DNA of 64,000 bases from Pseudomonas sp. HR96 (GCF_034059295.1 NZ_CP139141.1:4323001-4387000); one strand, 5' to 3'; shown: positions 20,135-30,071, counted from the first letter of the stretch. Numbers and translations: made by a program. Notes: generated from the letters alone by a model not told the origin.

Positions 20135-21163
20135 CTACTGCTGTGGATAAAGATTCGGCTCCATTTCCAGCTGCACGCCAAAGCGCCGCAGGATATCCGC
20201 CTGAATGGCCTGGGCCAGCTGCTGGATCTGCGCGCCACTGGCCTGGCCATAGTTGACCAGCACCAGAGATTGCAGGCGATGCACGCCGGCGTCTCCTTTG
20301 CGATGGCCTTTCCAGCCCGCCTGCTCGATAAGCCAGCCCGCCGCCAGCTTGACTCGGCCGTCGGCCTGTGGATAAGCCACCAATCCGGGGTAGTCGAGCC
20401 GCAAGGCCTCGGCCTGGGCGGCGTCGACCAGTGGATTCTTGAAAAAGCTGCCAGCATTGCCGAGCTCGGCAGGATCGGGCAATTTTTCCCGGCGGATGCT
20501 GCAGATGGCCGCACTGACGTCGCTGGCGGTCGGCTCGGCGATGCCCAGCTCGGCCAGGCGCTGGCGCACCGGGCCGTAGTCCAGGCGCAAGTGCGCGGTG
20601 CGTTGCAGGGCGAAGCGCACGCGCAGGATCAGCCAGCGCCCGGGCTCCTGCTTGAACACGCTGTCACGGTAGCCGAAGCGGCAGTCTTGCAGGCTGAACT
20701 GGCGGGTCTCGCCGCTGTGTCGATCGAGGGCGGTGAGCCCGGCGAACAGGTCCTGGATCTCCACGCCATAGGCACCGATGTTCTGCATCGGCGCGGCTCC
20801 CACGGTGCCGGGAATCAGACTGAGGTTTTCCAGGCCCGCCAGGCCCAGCCCAAGGGTGTGCAGGACGAAACCATGCCAGGGTTCGCCGGCTTCGGCCTCG
20901 ACCACCACCCGCTCACCGTCATCGTCGAGCAGGCGAATGCCGCGGGTGGCCACGCGCAGCACCAGCCCCGGGATGTCGCCGGCGAGCAGCAGGTTGCTGC
21001 CGCCGCCGATCACCAGCACCGGCCATTGCCGGGCCTGGGCCACGGCCAGGGCTTCGACGATCTGCGCCTGGCTGCTGGCTTGCACCAGCCAGTCGGCGCG
21101 CACGTCGATGCCGAAGGTGTTGAACGGCTTCAGCGACACATCAGGTTGCAACTGCAGACTCAT
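20135..21163 (-). CDS. murB: UDP-N-acetylenolpyruvoylglucosamine reductase
   Basis: The 342-aa FAD enzyme reduces UDP-GlcNAc-enolpyruvate to UDP-MurNAc. FAD-binding motifs VIGGGSNLLL and GLAGLENLSLIPGTVGAAPMQ are present, as is the catalytic serine in NAGSFFKNP. The YGVE and YR(DSVF) features mark the type I (E. coli-like) MurB. It overlaps the downstream end of the phosphatase gene by 4 nt, and is the last gene of the envelope run before xdhC. Confidence 0.96.
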   Translation of the reverse strand: MSLQLQPDVSLKPFNTFGIDVRADWLVQASSQAQIVEALAVAQARQWPVLVIGGGSNLLLAGDIPGLVLRVATRGIRLLDDDGERVVVEAEAGEPWHGFVLHTLGLGLAGLENLSLIPGTVGAAPMQNIGAYGVEIQDLFAGLTALDRHSGETRQFSLQDCRFGYRDSVFKQEPGRWLILRVRFALQRTAHLRLDYGPVRQRLAELGIAEPTASDVSAAICSIRREKLPDPAELGNAGSFFKNPLVDAAQAEALRLDYPGLVAYPQADGRVKLAAGWLIEQAGWKGHRKGDAGVHRLQSLVLVNYGQASGAQIQQLAQAIQADILRRFGVQLEMEPNLYPQQ

Positions 21164-21624
21164 AGCCTTCCTTTTATTTCACGTACCAGCTCGCTGCAGG
21201 CCGCCTCGATCAGGTCCAGTACCTGTTCGAAGCCTTGCTCGCCTTCATAATAAGGATCGGGTACCTCGTCCACCGCGCCCTCGTAGCGGCGCAGGAACAG
21301 ATCCAGCTGCGCCCTCGCGTGGGCCGGCCGCAGCCGCTCGAGGTCGCGCAGGTTGCTCTGATCCATGGCCAGGATCAGGTCATAGGCGGCGAAGTCGCCA
21401 GCGCTGACCTGCTGCGCGCGTTGCGCCGAAAAGTCATAGCCGCGGCGCGCAGCGGCCTTGAGGGTGCGCGAATCCGGTGGCTTGCCGACGTGCCAGTCGC
21501 CGGTGCCGGCCGAAGCGACCTCCACTTGCGTGGCCAGCCCGGCCAGCTGCAGCTGATGGCGCAGCACGCCCTCGGCTGTGGGCGAGCGGCAGATGTTACC
21601 CAGGCAGACGAAGAGGATACGCAT
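21160..21624 (-). CDS. Low-molecular-weight protein tyrosine phosphatase
   Basis: The 154-aa enzyme has the P-loop CLGNICRSP near its N-terminus (LFVCLGNICRSPTAEGVL) and the general-acid loop VPDPYYEGEQGF. I placed the start at the ATG that shares one base with the kdsB stop; the upstream open frame is antisense sequence inside kdsB. Members act on tyrosine-phosphorylated proteins such as capsule kinases, but the target here is unknown. The kdsB-ptp-murB order is conserved in Pseudomonas. Confidence 0.94.
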   Translation of the reverse strand: MRILFVCLGNICRSPTAEGVLRHQLQLAGLATQVEVASAGTGDWHVGKPPDSRTLKAAARRGYDFSAQRAQQVSAGDFAAYDLILAMDQSNLRDLERLRPAHARAQLDLFLRRYEGAVDEVPDPYYEGEQGFEQVLDLIEAACSELVREIKGRL

Positions 21625-22388
21625 CAGACGGCCAGCAGGCGCCGCACGCGCTCCAGATCTTCCGGGGTGTCGACGCCGGTGGGTGGTGCCTCGATGGCGT
21701 CGGCCACGTGAATGCGCACGCCGTGCCACAGCGCGCGCAACTGCTCCAGGCTTTCGCAGGTTTCCAGCCAGCACGGGCCCCAACCGACGAAATCCTGAAG
21801 GAAGCCGGCCCGATAGGCGTAGATGCCGATATGGCGACGATAAGGTACCCCGGCGGGCAGCTGCTCGCGGTCGCGGGCGAAATCATCCCGCGCCCAGGGC
21901 AACGGCGCGCGGCTGAAGGTCAGGGCCAGGCCGTTCTGGTCGGTGCTGACCTTGACGATGTTGGGGTTGAACAGCGCGGCCACCTTCTCGATCGGCTCGG
22001 CCAGGGTGGCCATGCCCGCCTCGACGTGGGCCGCCAGATTGCGGGCGACCTGATCGATCACCACTGGCGGGATCAACGGCTCATCGCCCTGCACGTTGAC
22101 CACGATGGCGTCGGCCGCCAGGCCCAGGGCCGTGGCCACTTCAGCCAGGCGATCGGTGCCGGAATTGTGCTCGACGCGGGTCATCAGCACCTCGGCGCCG
22201 AAGGCCTGGCAGGCCTGGACAATGCGTGCATCGTCGGTGGCCACCACCACCCGGCTGGCGCTGCTCTTGCGCGCCTGCTCCCACACCCACTGCACCATGG
22301 GCTTGCCGGCAATCAGTTGCAGCGGCTTGCCCGGCAGGCGGCTGGAAGCGAAGCGCGCGGGAATCACCACGGTGAAGGCGCTGGTCAT
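21624..22388 (-). CDS. kdsB: CMP-KDO synthetase
   Basis: The 254-aa 3-deoxy-manno-octulosonate cytidylyltransferase activates KDO with CTP for lipopolysaccharide core synthesis. The nucleotide loop is [16 protein letters not shown], followed by VVATDDARI and [12 protein letters not shown], all KdsB signatures. The start ATG overlaps the ycaR stop by 4 nt; longer in-frame extensions fall in ycaR. It is coupled to lpxK upstream through ycaR, a unit for lipid A-core formation. Confidence 0.96.
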   Translation of the reverse strand: MTSAFTVVIPARFASSRLPGKPLQLIAGKPMVQWVWEQARKSSASRVVVATDDARIVQACQAFGAEVLMTRVEHNSGTDRLAEVATALGLAADAIVVNVQGDEPLIPPVVIDQVARNLAAHVEAGMATLAEPIEKVAALFNPNIVKVSTDQNGLALTFSRAPLPWARDDFARDREQLPAGVPYRRHIGIYAYRAGFLQDFVGWGPCWLETCESLEQLRALWHGVRIHVADAIEAPPTGVDTPEDLERVRRLLAV

Positions 22389-22570
22389 TTTTCCAGGCGC
22401 TCGTCGTCGGTCAGGGTGCGCGCTTCGGTTTCCAGCATCACCGGAATACCGTCGCGGATCGGGTAGGCCAGGCCTGCGCCTTTGCTGATCAGCTCGGTCT
22501 TGTCGGCGTTGAGTTTGAGCGGGCCCTTGCAGATCGGGCAAGCGAGGATGTCGAGCAGTTTGGTGTCCAT
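22385..22570 (-). CDS. ycaR: Trm112-like small protein YcaR
   Basis: The 61-aa protein begins [18 protein letters not shown] and has the [11 protein letters not shown] motif of the Trm112/YcaR family, found between lpxK and kdsB in many gammaproteobacteria. Only one CxxC pair is present, so it cannot form a full four-cysteine zinc site. The ATG at 22570 has AAGGAAT in front; the upstream ATG seven codons earlier lacks a good site. Function in bacteria is unclear. Confidence 0.9.
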   Translation of the reverse strand: MDTKLLDILACPICKGPLKLNADKTELISKGAGLAYPIRDGIPVMLETEARTLTDDERLEK

Positions 22571-22607
22571 GGGTATTCCTTGAGAAAGCAACGGCGCCGC
22601 ACGAGGG

Positions 22608-23618
22608 TCAGCGCATCAGGCGATCGAGTTGCGAGTCCAGCCAAGCGACGAAGGCCGGCGACGGCGCGGCGTCGACGGCCAGGTACCACCAGTCTGGCAC
22701 GGCGAAGCTGACACATTTGACCGCATCCTTTTCGGTCATCACCAGCGGCAGCGGCGGGCTGAAGTTCAGCACCTGGGCCGTGTACTCGGCGTGGTCGGCA
22801 AAGGGATGGGCTACAGGCTGCCAGTGTAACGCTTGCAGGGTGTCGAAGAAACGCTGCGGGTTGCCGATGCCGGCCACCGCGTGCAGCGCCTGGCCCGCCG
22901 CGAAATGGGCGAGCGGGCGGCGCTCGCCGCTGGCCAGGTTGACCAGCGCGGTGGGTTGCAGGGTGAAGCCATAGCCGCGCTCGCGATCGTGGGTGGCACC
23001 GTTGTACAACAGCGCATCGACACTGGCCAGCCGTTCGGCCGGCTCGCGCAGCGGCCCGGCGGGCAGGCAGCGGCCGTTGCCCAGGCCGCGGGCGGCGTCG
23101 ATCAGCAGCAATTCAAGGTCGCGGGCCAGGCGATAGTGCTGCATGCCGTCATCCGACAGGATGATGTCCAGTGGTTCACTGGCCAGCAACTCACGGACGG
23201 CGCGGCTGCGATCGGGGTCGATCATCAAGGCCACGCCAGTACGCTGCACGATCACCAGCGGCTCGTCACCGGCGCAGCTGGCCGGCTGGTCGGCACGCAC
23301 CCGCCAGGGCAATGACGGCGGGCTGGCGCCGTAGCCGCGGCTGACCACGCCGACGCGCAGGCCGCGGCGCTGGCAATGCTCGATCAGCCAGAGAATCATC
23401 GGCGTCTTTCCGGTGCCGCCGACGGTGATGTTGCCCACCACCACCACGGGCACCGGGGCGCGGTAAATGTCGCCCTGCCCGGCCAGGAAGCGTTCGCGCT
23501 TGCGCGTGACGATCCTTCGGTACAGGCACTCCAGCGGACGCAGCAGGCACAGGGCCGGGTGGCCGCGGTACCAGGCGTCGAGCAGTCGGTTGGCCAAGCG
23601 CGTCTGGGGAGCCGCCAT
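22608..23618 (-). CDS. lpxK: Tetraacyldisaccharide 4'-kinase
   Basis: The 336-aa membrane-associated kinase adds the 4'-phosphate of lipid A. The Walker A is [11 protein letters not shown] at residues 62-72, in the typical [16 protein letters not shown] context, and [14 protein letters not shown] is the second family motif. An N-terminal hydrophobic region at about 15-30 probably anchors it. The start shares one base with the exbD stop. It belongs to the exbB-exbD-lpxK-ycaR-kdsB-ptp-murB run. Confidence 0.96.
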   Translation of the reverse strand: MAAPQTRLANRLLDAWYRGHPALCLLRPLECLYRRIVTRKRERFLAGQGDIYRAPVPVVVVGNITVGGTGKTPMILWLIEHCQRRGLRVGVVSRGYGASPPSLPWRVRADQPASCAGDEPLVIVQRTGVALMIDPDRSRAVRELLASEPLDIILSDDGMQHYRLARDLELLLIDAARGLGNGRCLPAGPLREPAERLASVDALLYNGATHDRERGYGFTLQPTALVNLASGERRPLAHFAAGQALHAVAGIGNPQRFFDTLQALHWQPVAHPFADHAEYTAQVLNFSPPLPLVMTEKDAVKCVSFAVPDWWYLAVDAAPSPAFVAWLDSQLDRLMR

Positions 23619-24046
23619 CAGTTGCCGCTGCGCGCCTCGATGGTGGTCATGCTCAGGCGACTGAAGCCCAGCTTGCCCGCCGCGTCCATGGCAGTGATCA
23701 CCGCCTGGTGGGGGGTCTTGCCATCGGCGCTGATCGACAGCGGCAGGCTGGTATCGCCGGCCGATTCGTTTTTCAGGGCGTCGATCAGGGTGGCCAGGTC
23801 ACTCTTGGGCAGCAGCTTGTTGTTCAGCGAATACACGCCTTCGGCACTGATGGCGATGTCGAGCTTCTTCGGGTTGGCGTTCTGCTCGGGCGTCCCGCTA
23901 ACCGCCTGGGGCAGCTCGACGCGCAGCTGGGTCTGCCGGGTGAACGTGGTGGTGACCACGAAAAACAGCAGCAGGACGAACACCACGTCGATCAGCGAGA
24001 CCAGGTTGAGCTCGATGTTTTCCCGGGATCTGCGGCGAAACTTCAC
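23618..24046 (-). CDS. exbD: ExbD/TolR family biopolymer transport protein
   Basis: The 142-aa protein has a short cytoplasmic N-terminus, one membrane helix at about residues 15-38 ([20 protein letters not shown]) carrying the conserved proton-path aspartate (LIDVVF), and a periplasmic domain. It pairs with ExbB to energise a TonB-like protein; no tonB gene is adjacent. The gene overlaps exbB by 4 nt and lpxK by 1 nt. Its place before lpxK is where E. coli has msbA, so a role in envelope biogenesis has to be considered. Confidence 0.93.
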   Translation of the reverse strand: MKFRRRSRENIELNLVSLIDVVFVLLLFFVVTTTFTRQTQLRVELPQAVSGTPEQNANPKKLDIAISAEGVYSLNNKLLPKSDLATLIDALKNESAGDTSLPLSISADGKTPHQAVITAMDAAGKLGFSRLSMTTIEARSGN

Positions 24047-24678
24047 GCTTTGTCCTCGACTTGATCAAGATCACGTTCGCCCTGGACCACTTCAACCAGC
24101 TTGATCGCCTCCTGCTCCATGCCCACCACCAGGTCATCGATGCGCCGTTGCAGCAGACGGTGGAAGAACAGTGCGGGAATGGCCACGATCAAGCCCGAGG
24201 CGGTGGTCACCAGCGCCTTGGAGATACCACCGGCCAACACGGCGGGGTTGCTGGTCATGTCGGTGCCCATGAACGAGCTGAAGATATCGATCATGCCGAT
24301 CACCGTACCCAGCAGGCCGAGCAGCGGCGCCATGGCGGCGATGGTGCCGAGGGTGCTGAGGTAACGCTCCATCTCGTGGACCACCCGCGAGGCGGCCTCT
24401 TCGATGCTTTCCTTCATGACTTCGCGGCCGTGCCTGGAATTGGCCAGGCCTGCGGCGAGGATTTCACCCAGGGGCGAGTCGGTGCGCAGCTCCTTGAGCC
24501 GCTCCTTGTTCAGCTGTTTGTCCTTCAGCCAGCGCCACACCTGGCTGAGCAGTTGCGGTGGAGAAACCCGGCTGGTGCGCAGGGTCCAGAGACGTTCGGC
24601 GGTGATTGCCAGTGCTGCGATAGAGCTCAAGATGATCGGCAGCATCATCCAGCCGCCCGATTTGACCAGTTCCCACAC
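24043..24678 (-). CDS. exbB: ExbB/MotA/TolQ family proton channel protein
   Basis: The 211-aa protein has three membrane segments: near 10-30 (GGWMMLPIILSSIAALAI), near 110-135 (GTIAAMAPLLGLLGTVIGMI) and near 155-180 (LVTTASGLIVAIPALFF). It forms the pentameric channel that houses ExbD. The GTG at 24678 was chosen because GAGGGGG lies upstream and the product length equals that of the P. aeruginosa homolog; the longer frame adds 84 residues of antisense-like sequence over comEC. Confidence 0.93.
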   Translation of the reverse strand: MWELVKSGGWMMLPIILSSIAALAITAERLWTLRTSRVSPPQLLSQVWRWLKDKQLNKERLKELRTDSPLGEILAAGLANSRHGREVMKESIEEAASRVVHEMERYLSTLGTIAAMAPLLGLLGTVIGMIDIFSSFMGTDMTSNPAVLAGGISKALVTTASGLIVAIPALFFHRLLQRRIDDLVVGMEQEAIKLVEVVQGERDLDQVEDKA

Positions 24679-24742
24679 AGTGCCAACCCCCTCGAAAAAG
24701 TCCGTCACTCTACCATAGGGGTTTGCTACGTCGAAGGCCGGG

Positions 24743-26971
24743 TTACGGGGCTGGCACATCGTCATCACGCCAGAAGCGTCGCTGCTGCCGCTGGTAGAAC
24801 GGCTCGCCGAACCGCCCCAACTGCACACGGATGGCGCCGTGCAGCGCGGTGTCGTATTGGCGGATGCCCAATGCGTGAAAGCGCGCGCTAACCTGTGGGT
24901 GGGGATGACCGAAACCGTTGCCGTAACCACGGGAGATCAGCACCGCCGCAGGCCGCACCGCCTCCAGCAGCGGCGCGGTGGAGGACGTGCGGCTGCCGTG
25001 ATGGGGAGCCTGCAGCCAGTGCGCGGCGACGTCGATACCGCTGGCGTGCAGCGCGCGCTCGGCCGCCGCTTCGATATCGCCGCCCAGCAGCAAGGCTTCG
25101 CCGCTTTGCGCGCGTACGTGCAGTACGCAGGACGCCGAATTGCTGTCTGTCGCCCCCTGCCATTGCCACAGCGCGAACTCGACGCCGTCCCACTGCCAGC
25201 GCTGGCCGCTGCGGCAGGCCTGGGCCTGCAGCTCAGGCTCCATGGCCAGAGGTTCTCCGGCCAGGGTGCGCGAGACGGGCAGGCCGCGAGCCAGAGACAG
25301 CGCGCCACCGGCGTGGTCGGCGTGGGCATGGCTGAGGATGAGCAGGTCGAGCCGCTCGACCCCCAGGGTGCGCAGCACCGGCAGCAGCACGCGCTCGCCC
25401 GCAGCAGCAGGACCTGCGTCATAGACCAGACTGTGATGCCGGGTGCGCAGGACAAGCGCCAGGCCCTGGCCGACGTCCAGCTGCCAGACCTCCACCTCGC
25501 CCGGCGGCACCAGGTTTCGCGGGGGCAGTACAGCCAGCAATAGCAAGGGCCAACCGAGGACGCGCAACGGCACCCCCGCCGGCAACAGCAGCAGCAAGGC
25601 ACCCAGGCCGATCAGCACCAATAGCCAAGCGGACCGCTCGCCCGAGTGCCAAGGCGGCAACGCCCCGCCCAGGCGTTCGAGAACAGCGAACAGCAGGTTC
25701 AGCAGGCCGCCGGCCAGCCACAGCAGCGCTTCACCCAGCACTGGCCACAGGCCGAGCAAGGCCGTACCGAGCAGGGCAAGCGGTAACACCAGCAGGCTGA
25801 TCCAGGGCACCGCCAGCAGGTTGGCCAGCGGCGCGCTGGGGCTGACCGGCAGCGCCAGGGCCAGCAACCCGGGCAGCAGGCCGATTGCGATCAGCCATTG
25901 GGCGCGGGTCCAGGCCTGCCACCAGCGCCAGCCGCCGAGCCGTCCGGCGAACACCAGCAGCAAGACCGCTACCGCCGCGAACGACAGCCAGAAGCCCGAC
26001 TGCAAGCTGGCCAGCGGGTCGAGCAGCAGCACCACGACAAAGGCCACCAGTAGCGGCCAGCCGATGGCCAACTGGCGGTAGCGCAGGCGCCAGCACAGCA
26101 CCAACGCCAGCATCAGACAGGCACGGCGCACTGGCACCTGGAAGTCGGCCAGCCAACCGTAGGCCAGGGCACCGAGCATGGCCAGGGCGCAGGCGCAGGG
26201 TAGCCAGGGCAGGCGCAGGGGCCAGGCGCCAAGCCGCGCCAGCCCGGCCACCAGGCCATAGAGCAAGCCGGCCAGCAGGCCGATGTGCTGGCCGGAGATG
26301 ACCAGCAGATGCACGGTACCGGTGGCCTGCACCGTCTGCCAGTCCTGCCGCGAGACGGCCGATTTGTCGCCCAGTACCAGCGCCGCCAGAGTGCCCTCCC
26401 GGCCCTGGCTGTCGACCTGCAGCAGGCGCTGGCGCAGCGCCTCGCGCCAGCCGGGTTGCGGCGCGCTCAGCTGCTGCCCCGCCTTGACGCTGCCGGTGGC
26501 GCCAGCCCCACGGGCCAGCAGCCAGGCCTGGTAGTCGAAGCCGGCAGGGTTGACCTGGCCACGGGGGCGCTTGAGCGTCACCGCCAGCCGCCAGCGTTGC
26601 CCTGCGTGCAAGGCCGGCGCCGCGCGCCAGTTCAGGCGTAGACGTGCAGGCAATGCCCCGTGCCGCGAAGTGGCCTGGACCAGCTCGAAGCGCACCACCC
26701 CGTCGCCGGTCTCGGGCAGCCCTGCCACGACGCCTTCGAGCCACAGCGTGCGGCCATCGAGCCCAGGTGACAGGCGATCGTCCAGGGCCCAGTGCGCCGC
26801 CAGGCAGGCCCAGCACAAGCCCGACAGATACAGGCCCACCCCAGGCCAACGGCAAAGCAACGCGGCCCCGGCCAGCAGGGCAATCATGAGCAACAACCAA
26901 CCCGGCGGCAGCGCCGGCAGCCAGCGCAGGGTCACCAGGCCCAACGCCAGCGCGATCATCCCTGAGCGCAT
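24743..26971 (-). CDS. comEC: DNA internalisation competence protein ComEC/Rec2
   Basis: The 742-aa inner-membrane protein is the DNA translocation channel of natural transformation. It has an N-terminal DUF4131 region with membrane helices, a competence domain with many hydrophobic segments (about residues 200-480, including LLVISGQHIGLLAG), and a C-terminal metallo-beta-lactamase domain with LILSHAHADHAGG near residue 550. Length is usual. No other com genes are nearby; transformation ability cannot be concluded from this gene alone. Confidence 0.93.
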   Translation of the reverse strand: MRSGMIALALGLVTLRWLPALPPGWLLLMIALLAGAALLCRWPGVGLYLSGLCWACLAAHWALDDRLSPGLDGRTLWLEGVVAGLPETGDGVVRFELVQATSRHGALPARLRLNWRAAPALHAGQRWRLAVTLKRPRGQVNPAGFDYQAWLLARGAGATGSVKAGQQLSAPQPGWREALRQRLLQVDSQGREGTLAALVLGDKSAVSRQDWQTVQATGTVHLLVISGQHIGLLAGLLYGLVAGLARLGAWPLRLPWLPCACALAMLGALAYGWLADFQVPVRRACLMLALVLCWRLRYRQLAIGWPLLVAFVVVLLLDPLASLQSGFWLSFAAVAVLLLVFAGRLGGWRWWQAWTRAQWLIAIGLLPGLLALALPVSPSAPLANLLAVPWISLLVLPLALLGTALLGLWPVLGEALLWLAGGLLNLLFAVLERLGGALPPWHSGERSAWLLVLIGLGALLLLLPAGVPLRVLGWPLLLLAVLPPRNLVPPGEVEVWQLDVGQGLALVLRTRHHSLVYDAGPAAAGERVLLPVLRTLGVERLDLLILSHAHADHAGGALSLARGLPVSRTLAGEPLAMEPELQAQACRSGQRWQWDGVEFALWQWQGATDSNSASCVLHVRAQSGEALLLGGDIEAAAERALHASGIDVAAHWLQAPHHGSRTSSTAPLLEAVRPAAVLISRGYGNGFGHPHPQVSARFHALGIRQYDTALHGAIRVQLGRFGEPFYQRQQRRFWRDDDVPAP

Positions 26972-27116
26972 GGAAACTCTTCCGGTGAGTGTTCAGGCCC
27001 AGAAATAACCCGAAGCGCCGCGTCACGCCGCTCATTAATTGTCACAAACTCTGACCAAGACTTTCGTCAAACCTCGGCATACTGGCCCGCTCCTTCGTCT
27101 GGGGCCCGTTATCCCG

Positions 27117-27623
27117 ATGCCACGTCGCCTTTTCAAACGCTACCTGCCCGATCCCTCGCGGCTGCGGGGGCACAAGTCGTTACTATTGCTCGGCGGCCTG
27201 CTTGACCGTCCCAACCTCTGGCACCTCAACCGTCACTCGGTGTCGCGAGCCATGGCCTCGGGAGTCTTCTGCGCGTTCCTGCCGATTCCCCTGCAAATGC
27301 TGGTCGCCGCCCTGCTGGCCGTGGCCTGCCGCGCCAACCTGGCGATCTCGGTGAGCCTGGTGTGGCTGACCAACCCGCTGACCATGCCGGTGCTGTTCTA
27401 TCTGACCTACCGCGCAGGCGCGTGGCTGCTGGGCACGCCGCCACGGGAGCTGCCCGAGCATCTGAGTTGGGAATGGGTGAGCAGCCAACTGGCCACGCTG
27501 TGGCAGCCGTTCGTGTTGGGTTCAGTGCTCAGCGGCTTACTGCTGGCGGGCGTGGCCTATGGGGCCACGCTGCTGTACTGGCGCTGGTGGGTCGTGCGGC
27601 GCTGGCGCCGGCGCCGCCGTTAG
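27117..27623 (+). CDS. DUF2062 inner-membrane protein
   Basis: The 168-aa protein starts MPRRLFKRYLPDP and has two or three hydrophobic stretches (SRAMASGVFCAFLPIPLQML, ISVSLVWLTNPLTMPVLFYL, VLGSVLSGLLLAGVAYGATL) with a strongly basic end. The motif FCAFLPIPLQM is the DUF2062 signature. Function is unknown. It is divergent from comEC as in P. aeruginosa. Its stop codon overlaps the stop of the convergent ABC permease by 4 nt. Confidence 0.9.
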   Translation: MPRRLFKRYLPDPSRLRGHKSLLLLGGLLDRPNLWHLNRHSVSRAMASGVFCAFLPIPLQMLVAALLAVACRANLAISVSLVWLTNPLTMPVLFYLTYRAGAWLLGTPPRELPEHLSWEWVSSQLATLWQPFVLGSVLSGLLLAGVAYGATLLYWRWWVVRRWRRRRR

Positions 27624-28399
27624 GTGCGCATGCCGCGGCCGCTGACCAGCAGCCGGGCGCAGGCGATATACAGCACCACGGTGGCGACCACCATGAAGGT
27701 GATCGCGGTGCTGATCTTGATGTCCGACACCCCGAGGATGCCGTAGCGGAAGGCGTTGACCATGTGCAGCACCGGGTTGGCCAGGGAAATGGTCTGCCAG
27801 ATCGGCGGCAACAGGGTGATGGAATAGAACACCCCACCCAGGTAGGTCAGCGGCGTCAGCACGAAGGTCGGAATGATCGAGATGTCGTCGAAGTTGCGCG
27901 CGAACACCGCGTTGACGAAGCCCAGCAGGGAAAAGATCGTCGCAGTGAGCAGCACCACGATAACCGTGATGCCCAGGTGATGGACCTGCAGGTCGGTGAA
28001 GAACAGCGACAGCAAGGTAACAATGATGCCCACCATCAACCCGCGCAACACGCCGCCCACGACATAGCCGATCAGAATGGTGTGTGGCGACACCGGCGAG
28101 ACCATCAACTCCTCGATGGAGCGCTGGAACTTGCTGCCGAAAAAGCTCGATACCACGTTGCCGTAGGAGTTGGTGATGACCGACATCATGATCAGGCCGG
28201 GCACAATGTACTGCATGTAGCTGAAGCCACCCATGCCGCCGATCTGCCGACCGATCAAGTTGCCGAAGATCACGAAGTACAGAACCATGGTAATGGCCGG
28301 GGGCAGCAAGGTCTGTGGCCAGATACGCATGAAACGACGCACTTCGCGATAGACAATGGTGTTCAAGGCGACCAGGTTGTATTGGAACTCGCTACTCAT
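27620..28399 (-). CDS. yadH: ABC-2 type transporter permease (YadH-like)
   Basis: The 259-aa protein has six predicted membrane helices and the ABC-2 family EAA-like region GNVVSSFFGSKFQRSIEELM. The start overlaps the ATPase stop by 4 nt. Pairing with a 310-aa ATPase matches E. coli YadG-YadH in lengths and order. ABC-2 exporters move drugs, polysaccharides or lipids; the substrate here is unknown. Confidence 0.9.
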   Translation of the reverse strand: MSSEFQYNLVALNTIVYREVRRFMRIWPQTLLPPAITMVLYFVIFGNLIGRQIGGMGGFSYMQYIVPGLIMMSVITNSYGNVVSSFFGSKFQRSIEELMVSPVSPHTILIGYVVGGVLRGLMVGIIVTLLSLFFTDLQVHHLGITVIVVLLTATIFSLLGFVNAVFARNFDDISIIPTFVLTPLTYLGGVFYSITLLPPIWQTISLANPVLHMVNAFRYGILGVSDIKISTAITFMVVATVVLYIACARLLVSGRGMRT

Positions 28400-29328
28400 A
28401 TCGCCACCTTGCTCAAGTTTTTCTCCACCAGTGACACGAACAACTCCTCAAGTCGGTTGGTCTTGTTGCGCAGGCTCGTCACCTCGATGTGCTGCATGGC
28501 CAGCTGGCCGAACAGCGCGGTGATGCCGACGTCCTTGTCCACTTGCACTTCCAGGGTACGCGGGTCGACCAGCCGGCTCGGATAACCGGCCAATACCGGC
28601 ACCTGCGCCAGGTCCTGTTTCAGGTCGAGCAGGAAAGTCTCGACGTGCAACTTGCCGAGCAGGTTGCGCATGCTGGTGTTCTCGACAATGGTGCCGTGGT
28701 CGATGATGCCGATGTTGCGGCACAACTGCTCGGCCTCTTCCAGATAGTGCGTGGTGAGAATGATGGTGATGCCTTGCTGATTGAGTTCGGTGAGGAAGGT
28801 CCACATCGAGCGGCGCAATTCGATATCGACACCCGCCGTCGGCTCATCGAGGATCAGCAACTTCGGCTCGTGGATCAGCGCGCGGGCGATCATCAGGCGG
28901 CGTTTCATGCCCCCGGAGAGCGAACGCGAAGGCACATCGCGCTTGTCCCACAGGCCCAGCTGGGTCAGGTAGCGCTCGGCGCGTTCCCGGGCAATCTTCG
29001 CGGGAATACCGTAATAGCCGGCCTGGGTCACGACGATGTCGAAGGTCTTTTCGAACTGGTTGAAGTTGAACTCCTGGGGCACCACGCCAATGCTGCGCTT
29101 GAGCGCGGCAGGCTGGCGATCAAGATCATGGCCGAAGATTTCGACGCTGCCGCTGGTCTTGTTCACCAGGGTCGAGAGGATGCCGATGGTGGTGGATTTG
29201 CCGGCGCCGTTGGGGCCGAGCAAGGCGAAGAAGTCACCTTCGGCCACTTCCAGGTCGATGCCGCTGAGGGCCTGAAATCCGTTGCCGTAGGTTTTGGTCA
29301 GCTGCCGAATGGACAGAGCAGAACTCAT
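28396..29328 (-). CDS. yadG: ABC transporter ATP-binding protein (YadG-like)
   Basis: The 310-aa ATPase has Walker A GPNGAGKST near residue 39, the signature LSGGMKRRLMIAR, Walker B LLILDEPTAGVD and the H-loop TTHYLEEAE. About 90 C-terminal residues form the regulatory tail common in DrrA/YadG-type ATPases. It powers the permease encoded immediately after it. Upstream, 119 nt separate it from the convergent-side GST gene end. Confidence 0.93.
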   Translation of the reverse strand: MSSALSIRQLTKTYGNGFQALSGIDLEVAEGDFFALLGPNGAGKSTTIGILSTLVNKTSGSVEIFGHDLDRQPAALKRSIGVVPQEFNFNQFEKTFDIVVTQAGYYGIPAKIARERAERYLTQLGLWDKRDVPSRSLSGGMKRRLMIARALIHEPKLLILDEPTAGVDIELRRSMWTFLTELNQQGITIILTTHYLEEAEQLCRNIGIIDHGTIVENTSMRNLLGKLHVETFLLDLKQDLAQVPVLAGYPSRLVDPRTLEVQVDKDVGITALFGQLAMQHIEVTSLRNKTNRLEELFVSLVEKNLSKVAI

Positions 29329-29447
29329 AAAGAATCAATACCGGTAGGAAGGTTCATGAATAAGGGTGGTCGGTCATTGCATAAGCTTATGACCGATGGT
29401 GCTGGCTCATGATTCACATGAACAACAAAGGCTATTGATAGTGACTA

Positions 29448-30071
29448 TCACGTCAGCGCGGTCATCACCGCCTTTTGGTAGGCGGGGCGCGCCTTCAGGC
29501 GCTCGTACCAGGCCTCCAGGTGAGGCATCGGCGCGCGCTCGATGGGCATCTCGAACCAGGCGTAGGCGAAGCTGCCCAGCGGAATGTCGCCCATGCCCAG
29601 CTCGCTGCCGGACAGGTACGGCTGCTCGGCCAGCGCCTGCTCAGCCACCAGCAGGTGTTGCGCGCAGGTTTTCTGGGCGGCGTTGATGGCGACCCAGTCC
29701 TGCTGCTCCGAGGGCGTTCGCAGCACGCCCCAGAACAGCGGCTTGAAGGGCTCGGCCAAGGTCGAGGTGGTCCAGTCCATCCAGCGGTCGGCGCGGGCAC
29801 GGGCCTGCGGGTCGCTGGGGTACCAGGCGCTGTCGGCGGCATGGCGCGCGGCCAGGTAGCGCACGATGGCGTTGGACTCCCACAAGGTGAAGCCATCGTC
29901 GTCGATCAACGGGACCCGACCGTTGGGGTTCAACGCGCGGTATTCGGGCGTATCGACCACGCCGAACGCGCCGCCGGCTTCGATCGACTCATAGGGCAGC
30001 TTGAGCTCTTCGAGACACCACAACACTTTACGCACGTTGGAAGAATTGACCCGACCCCAGACCTTCAGCAT
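29448..30071 (-). CDS. Glutathione S-transferase family protein
   Basis: The 207-aa protein has an N-terminal thioredoxin-like domain (LKVWGRVNSSNVRKVLWCLE, then GRVPLIDDDGFTLWESNAIV with the ES pair that holds glutathione) and an all-helical C-terminal domain. The NSSN region suggests serine- or theta-like chemistry. Substrate is unknown. The gene is monocistronic and divergent from fadE. Confidence 0.92.
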   Translation of the reverse strand: MLKVWGRVNSSNVRKVLWCLEELKLPYESIEAGGAFGVVDTPEYRALNPNGRVPLIDDDGFTLWESNAIVRYLAARHAADSAWYPSDPQARARADRWMDWTTSTLAEPFKPLFWGVLRTPSEQQDWVAINAAQKTCAQHLLVAEQALAEQPYLSGSELGMGDIPLGSFAYAWFEMPIERAPMPHLEAWYERLKARPAYQKAVMTALT

